Shown here: piece after piece, positions 55,901-62,964 of the stretch
Layout of the letters: each line of letters starts with the position of its first letter
Numbering within the stretch: the first letter of the stretch is position 1
Assembly: GCA_905234665.1 (NCBI GenBank)
Contig: CAJOIV010000006.1
Location: 98,762 to 162,761 of the forward strand
From: an uncultured Bacteroidales bacterium
GTDB taxonomy: Bacteria > Bacteroidota > Bacteroidia > Bacteroidales > P3
Direction: 5' to 3'
DNA length: 64,000 bases
Translations under genes and position numbers: made by a program
The notes under the pieces: model-generated
The model's input: only the letters and a program-made list of their open reading frames with translations
The model's database searches: none
Told to the model about the DNA's origin: nothing

Positions 55901-58900
55901 AGTTCAACTCGCCCAATAGCGACGAAGGTTTCGACATCACGCGTGTCTCCTACAATTGCCTCGACAACGAAATGCCCGAAATGTTCGGCTACCACCACCG
56001 TTTCCTCGGCAACTACAATCCCAACAATGCCGCAGTGCCCACCCTCTATCTGCGCCACGGCACCACCGACACCCTCTTCGTCGAGGTGGCCAACAATGCC
56101 GACGAACACGACTCCTCGACGGCCGCACGTCTCTATGTGGCCATCGACTTTAACCGCAACGGGCATTATGCCGATGGCCGCCAGGGCTGGAAGGAGGTGC
56201 TCACCTGCCAGCGCGACATGATAGCAGACACCGTTGTCGACTACTACGCCAGGGTGCGCAGCCGCCAGACCTATGCCCTGCCGTTCACTGTCCCCGAATA
56301 TGCCCATTACGGCTACATGCGCATGCTCGTCCTCGTCGATGGTGACACCAGCGACCACCCGCATGTCTTCCCGCGCACCAACGACACCCTCTCGTTCCAC
56401 TACGGCGATGAATACGACTTCTCCAACGGACAGGCACAGGAATACCTCCTCTACGTCCAGGAGCCTGGTAAGGGTATTCCCAACGATGCCGCCATCTCGC
56501 GTCTTTCCTATCCGCACACACATGTCCTCAAAAAACTCAACAACGACGTGGGTGTCATGTTGGCCAACAAGGGCGACTCAGCCATGACGGCAGCCACCGT
56601 CACAATCGAGTTCTTCAATGACGACCAACCTCTCGTGCGGCGCACCTTCGACTGGAACGGAGCCCTCGAACCCGGCGAGAGCACGCTCATCACGTTCGAC
56701 TCTATCACCTTCGGCCATGGGACCACATGGATGAACTGCTGGGTCGACATGGAGAACGACACCATCAACAAGACCAACGACACCATCCACTACCAGTACC
56801 ACATCTTCGACACCATCACTCTCTTCTTCAACGACGACTTTGACCTCAGCGACCGCACCAAGTGGTACGCCCCCGTGGGCAACAGCCTCTACACCCGCAA
56901 CCTCTTCGAGCGTGCCACACCTGCCAAGAGCACTATTGCGGGAGCCTATTCCGCCCCCAACACCTACGTCACCGATGCCACGCGGGTCGTATCTGTGGGC
57001 ACCCGAGGCAACCGCAGTCTCCTCTACTCGCCGGTGTTCAACATCTCCGCCATCAAGCCCGACACGGTCTCCTTCTTGCTCAGCAAGAACCTCCTCAACG
57101 GAAGTTCTCTGAGGCTTGAGTACAACAACTACGAGAATGACTGGTTGCCCCTCGACGATCCCGAAGCGGGCCGCGACTCTGCCCACGTCAGTTGGTACGA
57201 TGCAGACTCTACCTCCATCTGGACCGGCTCGTCACCCGCGGGAGGCTATGAGACCAAACTCATCTCCAGCAAGAGTCTCAACTCCGACCTCCGCAACTTC
57301 TTCCAACTCCGTTTCGTCTACGAGGCTCCCTATTCAGCCACGGCGTCAGCCACCTATGGCGACGGTGCGGCCATCGACGACTTCAAGCTCGGCCGTGCCC
57401 GCCGTCCTCAGGACTGTGCGGTCATAGCCTTCACCTACCCCGAGTCGCCCCAGTTCGGCCAGACCATCTACCCGAAGGTCCTTGTCAAGAACTGTGGTAC
57501 GGCCGCGGCTGCCGACATCCCCATCGCCTACCATCCCTTCGGCAACAACCTCCCCATCGAGGATGTCTGCCACGACACCATCCAGCCCGACTCGGTCTTG
57601 GAGTTCACCTTCACTACGCCCTTCATTGTCCGCAACACCTTCCCCGACACCTTCGACATCTGCGCCTTCACCAACATGGACCAGGACATCTACAACGACA
57701 ACGACACCGCTTGTGCCAGCTTCGGACTCTCTCCCCTCGATCACGACATGTACATGTACGAGATCCTCTCGCCCCTCAACCGCGCTGTGGCTGGCGACAG
57801 CATCCCCGTGCGTGTCCGTCTGCGTAACTTCGGCCAGAACGAGGTCGACGAGGTCGACGTGACCTATGTCTACAATGGTGGAGCCCCCGTCACCGAGCAC
57901 ATCAACTTTGTCCAGATTCTTGGCCATCCGCTGGCCTCCACCGAGTTCTACGACCACGTCTTCACACGCCGTGCCCGCGCCACGATGGGTACGATGGAGC
58001 TCACCACATGGCTCGACTACCGTCTCGACGGCTACCTCTACAACGACACCCTCCAGAAACAGATTGTCGGTATCAACTCTGTCACCGACCTGGCTGTATC
58101 CTCCATCACTGCCTACACTCACTTTGACACCTGCTACTTCATCATGGTCATCGAGAACCAGGGTGCCCGCATGGTCAACAACTTCAAGGTGGGCTTCTGG
58201 ATGGACAACGACAGCACCCGCTGGTGGAGTGACGATTGTCAGAGGAACTGCTTCACCCGCTTCGAGGAGACCTTCTATCGCGATGGAGGCTTGCCTGGCG
58301 GCGGCCATGCCACCCACATCTTCTCTGTCACCGATGCCAACCGTTCTCAAGAACGTAAATACCTCACCGGCTATGCCATCGTGGCTGGCGACCAAGACCA
58401 CTCCAACGACACCACCTACAACGTCGTCCGCTACGAAGACCTCGTCTTCGACATCCAGACCAATGCCGTCGAAGTCGAGGAGAACGAGACCGACTCTTGC
58501 CGTGTCCGCCTCGAACTCGAGAACATCGGCGACTTCCCCTACCTCACCTACAGATCCTTCTCGATGACGGCCACCATCAACGACCAGACTATCAGGACCA
58601 GTGTCCTCGACCGTGTCGACCCGGGCACTACAAGACGCTTCCTCTTCAATAAGAAGATTCTCAAGGATAACAACCGTCAGTACACCGGCACGGGCAGCAC
58701 CAATATCGGCGACGACGACCGCGTGAACAACACCACCTCCTTGGTGCGCGTGCTCAACTACTTCGAGGGTGTCCCCGTGGCGCGCAACGAATCCTTCACC
58801 CTTGCGCAGAACTACCCCAACCCCTTCGACGGCACCACACGCATCGAGTTCAACCTGCCCTCGGCCGGCATCGCACGGTTCTGCATCACCGATGCCCTTG

Positions 58901-59046
58901 GCCGTCAGGTCTACAGCTCCACCGACTACTACTTCAGTGGCACCAATACCATCTCCTTCCAGCGCAACGACCTCCCTGCGGGCATCTACTACTACAGCAT
59001 CGAGTACAACGGCGAGCGTCGCATGAAGAAGATGATTCTCCGATAG
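46933..59046 (+). CDS. Giant modular T9SS-secreted surface protein (4,037 residues)
   Basis: Signal peptide LTLFGLIFALGTLVGHAQ is followed by modules in order (approximate residues). An N-terminal jelly-roll/MAM-like domain ends AWYLDDIKM (23-217). A beta-sandwich with FIYDSVIMDSMGFQPGAITS (331-530) is repeated at 1723-1893 (VKEQYLFTAAELQAAG). Right-handed beta-helix domains lie at 646-1090 and 2026-2456. A lamin-tail-like domain (VKITEVQVVANSNQNALG) spans about 1300-1440. A GEVED-like domain (YVAIDFNRNGHYADG) spans about 2996-3178 and a second MAM-like domain about 3298-3490. Many CARDB/Ig-like units fill the rest. The C-terminus (SFTLAQNYPNPFDGTTRIEF to RRMKKMILR) is a type A T9SS sorting signal. 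The 12.1-kb frame is intact. It is likely a cell-surface adhesin; binding target unknown. Confidence 0.9.
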   Translation: MKKGLTLFGLIFALGTLVGHAQIYQVYSQDFETGSPQTYTVTGNGSVQTSIYSGGARAMKMTNSTAGTVVVTLDTIDFSTNASFNFYTLEFSHIALFDPNDQVGTGGGIIEVKLPVNTDWTTLTDQHYNIADDYSSEFVDYPSWHKYDYADWTEATAPNNLLWKSERFDLEAVFMGVPPQDRKLIVRFVLPQRSTASGGTYAAWYLDDIKMRASNQQIVSPIVKMQYFPDRLNYPSSRGAKLRGTVTTTALQGIDPDSVFVEYTVGSDPTLQRAYMSRVGVSTTYEGRIPFYGYDTLITYHVVAKDMTTNRNTAYYPKNEAARLNFKCVRGTSRTANPTWTTNMNSTVLPFPAFADNRSEFIYDSVIMDSMGFQPGAITSIKFKLGAANNRVVSRQRFQVKMANLPPEITRANSGQGSYLISDMQVVYDTSLTINQAALHSNVTINLQDTFFYAGGDLLVQIMYHNPTDPTANPVVMIPAPSNKASVYHDGLPAIQNDNPFRNLDSWLNPYTVNRRPWMEIAASKNLPLIYDAGISSMAYPSYTVPAAVGTDSVAVWLRNFGVNTINAVRIAYSVDNASPIFFNWTGSLAGGDSVRVRLSTTQNYTLGYHTIRAWVEDSLTSSGNRYRDHEPYNNATETPFVACMGPYSGVLTIGPNASYDFLSLERCLFSLSRCGIDGPVTIKLPAGTYNYTKFPYIPGTSETNYVVFEPATAGGQVTFRQPEGSQAVRPDALVDMTEARSIRFHNIRFANSRNSTSTGCRNLVLMGSNSSNCQFLNCTFVDSNTTQTRMVEALLSTGFADSVLIEGCTFYSGMVGVDVIGAAPDNRATGNIVRFNEFANQFNTAISVVNQNHVLVDSNMLNNVQTNASYVLLCQYVYDGSRIVRNRVYSTKGASCIGISDMHGTATDFCYVANNMLLSLDDGTTNQLTTPLNMIKGSYVKVCFNSVRMRTHTHVNVAAATLGGGIINHCYFQNNVVASFDTLSHAFAFIPTLTSADNVIDHNCYYSTSGILNKYSGVNYSNLTAWTRALPMDVGSVNCDPGFTNSSISIVDLRSFNAQLRWVGVPIPGIVDDIEGTIRNATAPSLGAYEVAPLNIDFKPEEMISPYAEYCGAPSSIPIEVAISNIGIQPYTYSSAHPLQVHVYVSGLPGFQTFTVNRNIPAEDTIHFRSNLTLNLPPNTDNSDRTYTITWWLTCNLDPDNLNDTATHIVESRYAPPAPTTITQSVAYNNTLTITPTAGINTWPVSYYTSGQGRTQRSGIYWYHDLDDTAAFHYGPSYTTPRMFSNDTLYISQKRNLPLVKITEVQVVANSNQNALGRTDPLPSWMSNQTPFAVELTNCGDYPADIEGDSIVIILTNSAAKIWVLPHVVIQPGACLVLQFKTGISTIDSTRTIGAPSSSQVPSVAYNANFAVLYRDGRGIADAVAFNNITTASSSQTIKWSNQNVPAAVWQGAGINMGTTLVAGAYRESWPTNPPSQGPMLTSTLWRVADNTHPMHIGTPKPHLVLYNDNGCDGLRAPVRINVTGVPSTDVSVDEPVMDTGCNLTTAEQVHVTLHNYGTQATSAVTVNYSLNGSNTPVCSNTIQSIPGRGSVNHTFTTPVNMHQNRDSVFPVKVWVNSLSTDALHTNDTNHGYFLSRYTPNPPSVTSPRSVHYAQRDTISVNAPLYNAGAVWYNSRMEALDTTAGSFVTPRIYYNDTFYVTAMGATDVPNTHIGTLATATNNNYPSPYNPKTRHVKEQYLFTAAELQAAGHGAGSISSVSFYLESVGAGISSFTFSNYAIKIGTTTASTFANGNYLTGLTQVYQSSNLTLTPADCGWVRHTFTTPFAWDGVSNIVIEVCRSLNSAGISAGANTRYTAQPNTVITKQHASTAQDSQTSGSKGNNRPDIMFGFLEPAGCESPAQQVLVNVINLPAVDANFHWDPALDTMVIASCATTSFSAQIENSGQSPINAYSIAYQIDGGSWQTVSGTAGNLTTGHRLVVPLVSTHLVPGRHRIRAAISVAGDTVPSNDTIDRIFNVRFCTGTYTIGSAAGNDYSTLQLALDTLHNAGVAGAITFRLQGGTYSGQYEIGNVYGTTYTRTVRFAPAFEASEVKITHAPTQASNYVLRLNGAANIIFDSIYFYGTYTNTSGNAYSNVIRVDNSENITFRNSTIRTRSRAAFTNTSNLVVIGDGNEYITIDHCLLDSGYYQVTTFGGGTTTGHHLTVNNSDLLNFHYRAIDVRNIDSIQVQSDSITSQMTVANKPLMGIRVANARNVAIKKNFILLMDNFSGGKSGIQLYRCKGTNVDRVTVYNNMISLKGTGVGGSLVSSGILIDSLSTYVSVYFNSVRVYAGTRQLNTKAFTVERSSKVFPLNNIFVNESQGYASYVGADTCIQLSNYNVYWSNSDTSITRKFCYWGKECPTFDSLRTVANSGSGNGNETNSMEDRPIFEGERDLRMHLAAYSGLAQYNSDVTDDIFDSIRPQIPTPTIGCHEFTRLMHNIAIAEIVEPIMPSITTGNNAEVLNIETDSIMVRVKLYNNGMAPEYNVHWYAILDETNPQVRSVDRHVNLPLRTMVEDSVKLFSPLGVVDSQRVIVFLVLEDGADANPLDNVDTADLFIYPAYDLKVTAVAYAPTDPPGCRMNQVPITYTLQNMGKKPFPGNFYFNLGYFAYCHTPSGLDNVIPNLPATNEETVSFGDGNDLPEGTTRDITLSAPYQPNLFPTGQLQDITVRLRGWVTYEHDVKPLNDTSNYINIPSYHTPEAPIPHDTVVDYGTFANLFATQNATRPISWGRDSSGVYFFQLQNTTGQYVRSTHWEARQTWRFAPPYFHDTTFYLCCFSSRNCTSYYAPINVTINPPHQYDVAIGQVLSPRGEVGYPPDEYLEGRVYHEVDTVKLRIVNYGSMPISNIPVGFRFTNENGRTLYLEAHDTVRVTIPGRVGDNVSYYDFTFPDSVMLQIPNNPLGGSSQAAFTYSLNAWVNHPDDQQHNNDTLSTLHKFKTYAETAYDTIKFNSPNSDEGFDITRVSYNCLDNEMPEMFGYHHRFLGNYNPNNAAVPTLYLRHGTTDTLFVEVANNADEHDSSTAARLYVAIDFNRNGHYADGRQGWKEVLTCQRDMIADTVVDYYARVRSRQTYALPFTVPEYAHYGYMRMLVLVDGDTSDHPHVFPRTNDTLSFHYGDEYDFSNGQAQEYLLYVQEPGKGIPNDAAISRLSYPHTHVLKKLNNDVGVMLANKGDSAMTAATVTIEFFNDDQPLVRRTFDWNGALEPGESTLITFDSITFGHGTTWMNCWVDMENDTINKTNDTIHYQYHIFDTITLFFNDDFDLSDRTKWYAPVGNSLYTRNLFERATPAKSTIAGAYSAPNTYVTDATRVVSVGTRGNRSLLYSPVFNISAIKPDTVSFLLSKNLLNGSSLRLEYNNYENDWLPLDDPEAGRDSAHVSWYDADSTSIWTGSSPAGGYETKLISSKSLNSDLRNFFQLRFVYEAPYSATASATYGDGAAIDDFKLGRARRPQDCAVIAFTYPESPQFGQTIYPKVLVKNCGTAAAADIPIAYHPFGNNLPIEDVCHDTIQPDSVLEFTFTTPFIVRNTFPDTFDICAFTNMDQDIYNDNDTACASFGLSPLDHDMYMYEILSPLNRAVAGDSIPVRVRLRNFGQNEVDEVDVTYVYNGGAPVTEHINFVQILGHPLASTEFYDHVFTRRARATMGTMELTTWLDYRLDGYLYNDTLQKQIVGINSVTDLAVSSITAYTHFDTCYFIMVIENQGARMVNNFKVGFWMDNDSTRWWSDDCQRNCFTRFEETFYRDGGLPGGGHATHIFSVTDANRSQERKYLTGYAIVAGDQDHSNDTTYNVVRYEDLVFDIQTNAVEVEENETDSCRVRLELENIGDFPYLTYRSFSMTATINDQTIRTSVLDRVDPGTTRRFLFNKKILKDNNRQYTGTGSTNIGDDDRVNNTTSLVRVLNYFEGVPVARNESFTLAQNYPNPFDGTTRIEFNLPSAGIARFCITDALGRQVYSSTDYYFSGTNTISFQRNDLPAGIYYYSIEYNGERRMKKMILR

Positions 59047-59049
59047 TGT

Positions 59050-60399
59050 ATGCTCAACACTTTCGTCAACCACATCAACCGGCAGCACCTCTTCCCTACA
59101 GGGCGGGAGGTGCTGCTGGCCGTTAGTGGGGGCGTCGACTCTGTCGTCCTCGCCCACCTCATGCATTCTGCGGCATTTCCTTTCGCCATAGCCCATTGCA
59201 ATTTCCATCTCCGCCCGGGCGAGTGCGACCGCGACGAGTCCTTCGTCCGCGACCTCGCAGCCTCCTACGGCGTGCCTTTCCATGTCGAACACTTCGACAC
59301 AGCCGCATACGCCGATGCCCAGGGCCTCGGCATCGAGGATGCTGCCCGCCGCCTGCGCTACGACTGGTTCCACACCCTCTGTGCCGCTCACGGCTACCCC
59401 GCGATCCTCACCGCCCACCATGCCGACGATGTCGCCGAGACCTTCTTCCTCAACCTCCTCCGTGGCACTGGACTCGCAGGGCTCCACGGCATACTGCCGG
59501 TTACCGAAAGGGGAGGGGTGGCCCTCGTGCGTCCCCTGCTGCCCTTCTCGCGGGCCGACATCGAGGCATACGCCGCCCGCGAGGGCCTCGCCCACGTCGA
59601 GGACTCCACCAACGCCTCCCTGCTCTATCGCCGCAACCAGGTGCGCCACCGCCTTCTGCCCCTCCTCCGCGAAATCGCCCCCATGGCCGATACTTCCCTG
59701 CGTCAGACCATTGCCCACCTCCAGTCCTCCGAGCGCCTCTATCGCCATCTTCTTGAGCCTCTGCGTGCGCGCTACCTCCTCCCGCAGCCCGACGGAACCC
59801 ACAGCCTGGCCCTCGCGGCCCTTCTTGCCGACCATCCCGCCGACCTGCATCCCCAACTCCTCTTCGAACTCCTCCACCCCTTCGGATTCACCGCCTCGCA
59901 GTGCGCCAACCTGCTTGCCTCCCCCCAGTCCGGCGCCCGTTTCCTCACCGCCACCCACGAGGCCGTCCTCCACCGCGGCGAGCTGGTCATCAGTCCCGCC
60001 CCCTCCGGAAATTCCGGATTTTCCGGATATTCCGGAGTTTCCGGAACTTCCGGAAGCCCCGCCACTCTTCACATCTCATCCTACTCTGTGGAGCGGCTTC
60101 CGGCCGATTTCAAGTCCCTTGCTGCCACCACGGCCTTCTTCGATGCCGACACCCTCCGGCAGCCCCTCAGCCTGCGCCAATGGCATGAGGGCGACCGCTT
60201 CCAGCCCCTCGGCATGGAGCATGGAACACAGCTCGTTAGCGACTGGTTCACCGACCACCATGTCGCCCTCCCCGACAAGCGCCGCCAGCTCCTTCTGGTC
60301 GATGCTGACGACACCATCCTCTGGATTGTGGGTCGCCGCACCAGTCACCCCCACCGCATCACCCCCGACACCCGCCAGATTCTCCAAGTCACGCTGTAA
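59050..60399 (+). CDS. tilS: tRNA(Ile)-lysidine synthase
   Basis: TilS modifies the wobble C of tRNA-Ile(CAU) to lysidine. The N-terminal PP-loop ATPase has SGGVDSVVLAHLMH (residue 26 on), HCNFHLRPGECDRDESFV, AHHADDVAETFFLNLLRGTG and NQVRHRLLPLL. A C-terminal domain carries GDRFQPLGMEHGTQLVSDWF. The 449-residue length is normal. Residues about 318-335 (SGNSGFSGYSGVSGTSGSP) come from an in-frame TCCGGA array. It starts three bases after the giant gene, so an essential tRNA enzyme is downstream of a 12-kb surface-protein gene on one apparent transcript. Confidence 0.95.
   Translation: MLNTFVNHINRQHLFPTGREVLLAVSGGVDSVVLAHLMHSAAFPFAIAHCNFHLRPGECDRDESFVRDLAASYGVPFHVEHFDTAAYADAQGLGIEDAARRLRYDWFHTLCAAHGYPAILTAHHADDVAETFFLNLLRGTGLAGLHGILPVTERGGVALVRPLLPFSRADIEAYAAREGLAHVEDSTNASLLYRRNQVRHRLLPLLREIAPMADTSLRQTIAHLQSSERLYRHLLEPLRARYLLPQPDGTHSLALAALLADHPADLHPQLLFELLHPFGFTASQCANLLASPQSGARFLTATHEAVLHRGELVISPAPSGNSGFSGYSGVSGTSGSPATLHISSYSVERLPADFKSLAATTAFFDADTLRQPLSLRQWHEGDRFQPLGMEHGTQLVSDWFTDHHVALPDKRRQLLLVDADDTILWIVGRRTSHPHRITPDTRQILQVTL
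60004..60054. repeat. TCCGGA 9-nt array, in frame in tilS
   Basis: TCCGGA occurs at 60004, 60013, 60022, 60031, 60040 and 60049, exactly 9 nt apart. It is read as repeating Ser-Gly-x. Confidence 0.93.
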
Positions 60400-60455
60400 G
60401 AGGGACATTTTTCCTTTCCCCCGACGTTTTTTTTGTCCGTATGGAATATTTTTCG

Positions 60456-60463
60456 TATTTTTG
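60456..60463 (+). promoter_or_regulatory. -7 promoter motif for the cargo gene at 60492
   Basis: TATTTTTG follows T-rich sequence and ends 28 nt before the ATG. Confidence 0.7.
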
Positions 60464-60491
60464 CATTTGCAATTAATATCCATACCGAGCT

Positions 60492-61580
60492 ATGAAAAGG
60501 AATATGCCTTTGAGCCTCATTGTGTTGGCTATGTTGGCCAACTCTCTTCTTGTTGCCAACAGAGCCGTGGCGGCTCCTTCCGCCGCACCCCTTGCCGTCG
60601 CCACTGCCGACACCCTCAGGTTCACCGACACCATCTATGTCCATGTCCCTGTGAATGTCTTCGACACTGCGCACGACACCCTCTACAACCCTCCGGTGCA
60701 CGACACCCTCTATGGCTATCCCGAATGTCACGGCCTTCAGATTGATGTCGACAGCGTCACCCCTTGGGGCAAAGTCTCCGGCAACGGGGCCTTCCCCGAC
60801 AGCACCGAGGTTGAGATTGCCGCCATTGCCGACTGGGGCTACCGTTTCCTCCAGTGGGACGATGGCAATACCGAGAATCCCCGCACCATCGTCATGGACG
60901 GTGCCATGCATTTCACAGCCTCTTTCGTAGCCCTGCCCTCCGAGGGTAAGGCCTTCCAGGACGGTCCCCGTCCCGACAATTCCGACACCGTCATCTTCCG
61001 CGATACGGTCGTCGTCTACGTCTACGACACTACCTTCGTCGGCGGACGCGACACCGTCTATATCACTCCCCACGACACCCTCTTCATCGACACCGCCGAG
61101 TATTTCGAAATGCTTGTCCTTTCGGGCGACGAGGAGCGTGGCCTGGTGGCCGGCAACGGCCTCTTCCCCGACGGCTGCACCGTCGAGATTGCCGCCCTCC
61201 CGCTTCCGGGCTTCCGTTTCGTCCAGTGGCACGACAACAACCGCGAGAACCCCCGCCGCGTCCTCATGGACGATGTCCAGATCTTTGTGGGCGACTTTGT
61301 CCCCGACACTGCCACCCACGACAATCCACCCGACGTCGACCCCGACCCGGAGCCCTGGAATGCTGTCCTCCGCTACGCCGTCTCAGGCCTCACCGTCACC
61401 GTCACCTCGCCGGCCAGCGCCCACATCCGCATCTTCACCCCCGACGGACGCATCGTGGCCCGGAGCGAACCTGTCGGCGACCGTCTCACCGAATCGGTGC
61501 GTTCCTTCGCCCTCCCGCAGCCCGGGGTCTACCTCGTCCAGGTGGGAGCCTTCCCCGTCAAGAAATTCGTCCTGATGTGA
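60492..61580 (+). CDS. Secreted protein with two bacterial-repeat modules and a T9SS-like C-terminus
   Basis: Signal peptide MPLSLIVLAMLANSLLVANR is followed by Asp/Thr-rich spacers (DTLYNPPVHDTLYGYPE type). Two repeats of the InlB/Flg_new-like bacterial repeat are present: one near residues 78-145 with GNGAFPDSTEVEIAAIADWG and FLQWDDGNTENP, another near 208-275 with GNGLFPDGCTVEIAALPLPG and FVQWHDNNRENP. The last about 70 residues (VTVTSPASAHIRIFTPDGRI to FPVKKFVLM) resemble a type A sorting domain, so the protein is probably exported by T9SS. Function unknown. 23 nt before the plug gene. Confidence 0.82.
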   Translation: MKRNMPLSLIVLAMLANSLLVANRAVAAPSAAPLAVATADTLRFTDTIYVHVPVNVFDTAHDTLYNPPVHDTLYGYPECHGLQIDVDSVTPWGKVSGNGAFPDSTEVEIAAIADWGYRFLQWDDGNTENPRTIVMDGAMHFTASFVALPSEGKAFQDGPRPDNSDTVIFRDTVVVYVYDTTFVGGRDTVYITPHDTLFIDTAEYFEMLVLSGDEERGLVAGNGLFPDGCTVEIAALPLPGFRFVQWHDNNRENPRRVLMDDVQIFVGDFVPDTATHDNPPDVDPDPEPWNAVLRYAVSGLTVTVTSPASAHIRIFTPDGRIVARSEPVGDRLTESVRSFALPQPGVYLVQVGAFPVKKFVLM

Positions 61581-61603
61581 TGTCGTAATACCGTTACCAC
61601 GTG

Positions 61604-62884
61604 ATGTCGTCATCCCGTTATCTCGTAATCCTCTTCTTCCTTGGCTGGATGGCCGCCGGGGCGCAGCCGATGGCCGACTCCAACTACTCGTCCCTTGTCG
61701 GCACCGTCACCCTCTACAAGAACGGCGTCGAACTCGAGGCCCCCGTCCTCACCCTCGGCGGCGACGACCGCCTCCTCCTGCGGTTCGACATCCTCTCGGC
61801 CGAGGCCTCTTACTACCGTTACCGCCTCCGCCATTGCGACAGCCGCTGGCAGCCCGACGGCATGGAGCCTTACGAGTTCGTCAACGGCTTCGACGAGGGG
61901 CCCATCGACAACTACAACAGCTCCTTCACCACCCTCACCGACTACGTCAACTACTACCAGTACCTCCCCGCCGCGGGCAGCCGTCTCCTCCTTTCGGGCA
62001 ACTATATCGTCACCGTCGCCCCCGACGACGCCCCCGACTCCATCCTCCTCTGCCGCCGTTTCTGCGTCACCGAGGAGGCCCTCAAGGCCGATGTCCAAAT
62101 CGCCGTCCCCTACGATGCCGAGGCCATCCGTCAGCGCCGCGAGGTCGATGTCGACCTCCTGCCCAATGTCGAGTGGAATCCCCCGGCCGAGTTGGGCCTG
62201 GTGGCTCCGGCCCTCAATCCCGAATACCTCCGTGTCGTGGTACGCCAGAACGGCCGCCGCGACCTCCACCGCGAGCTTCCCTTCTCCGGCTACGACCGCA
62301 CCGCCCTCACCTACCGCAACCGGCCCGAGAACATCTTCCCCTGTGGTAACCTCTTCCGCTGGTTCGACATCAGCAACCTCCGCACGGCCATGTACAACGT
62401 CTGCCAGATAAAGGAGTACGGCGGCGAGACCTTCGCCATCCTCTGCCCCCTCGAGAACCGTGCGCGCAAGCCCTATATCACCTACACCGCCCTCAACGGC
62501 GGCATGAAGGTAAATGTCTGGGACCGCACGGAGAAGCAGACCCAGGCCGACTATGTCTATGTCAATTTCGCCCTCCCCGTCGAGCGTCCCTACCTCGACG
62601 GCAATATCTACGTCGTCGGCGACCTCACCCAATGGACCCTCGACGACCGTTCCCGGATGTCCTACAATCCCGACATCCGCGCCTACACCCTCCGCCTGAT
62701 CCTCAAGCAGGGCTACTATTCCTACCAGCTCCTCTTCCTCCCCGCAGGCTCGTCGCAGCCCCTCACCGCCACCCTCGAAGGCGACCACTTCGAGACCCCC
62801 AACACCTACTACACCTATGTCTACTACCGCGCCCCCAACGACCGCTACGACCGTCTCGTAGCCTACCGCCGCACAACCTCGTAA
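61604..62884 (+). CDS. Type IX secretion system plug protein (DUF5103)
   Basis: A 426-residue protein with a signal peptide (YLVILFFLGWMAAGAQ). The long beta-rich body opens SLVGTVTLYKNGVELEAPVL and has FDILSAEASYYRYRLRHCDS, GNYIVTVAPDDAPDSILLCR and a C-terminal NIYVVGDLTQWTLDDRSRM, the DUF5103 pattern. In T9SS the plug closes the periplasmic side of the SprA translocon. ATG 61604 is preferred over the GTG at 61601. Its position next to cargo genes agrees with a T9SS role. Confidence 0.87.
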   Translation: MSSSRYLVILFFLGWMAAGAQPMADSNYSSLVGTVTLYKNGVELEAPVLTLGGDDRLLLRFDILSAEASYYRYRLRHCDSRWQPDGMEPYEFVNGFDEGPIDNYNSSFTTLTDYVNYYQYLPAAGSRLLLSGNYIVTVAPDDAPDSILLCRRFCVTEEALKADVQIAVPYDAEAIRQRREVDVDLLPNVEWNPPAELGLVAPALNPEYLRVVVRQNGRRDLHRELPFSGYDRTALTYRNRPENIFPCGNLFRWFDISNLRTAMYNVCQIKEYGGETFAILCPLENRARKPYITYTALNGGMKVNVWDRTEKQTQADYVYVNFALPVERPYLDGNIYVVGDLTQWTLDDRSRMSYNPDIRAYTLRLILKQGYYSYQLLFLPAGSSQPLTATLEGDHFETPNTYYTYVYYRAPNDRYDRLVAYRRTTS

Positions 62885-62892
62885 CTACTCCC

Positions 62893-62925
62893 ACTAGTAC
62901 AACTAGTCCTACTAGTGCTACTAGT
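62893..62925. repeat. ACTAGT 9-nt array after the plug gene
   Basis: ACTAGT at 62893, 62902, 62911 and 62920, exactly 9 nt apart, beginning eight bases after the plug stop codon. Same format as the array inside ABC-F at 35742. Confidence 0.92.
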
Positions 62926-62964
62926 TCTAACCCATTCGGACAATCACACATTCACACAACGAAT

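Noticed and set aside
57346..60072. Open frame of 908 codons opposite the giant gene and tilS
   Set aside because: It spans two unrelated genes on the other strand and has shadow-type composition, so it is not a real gene.
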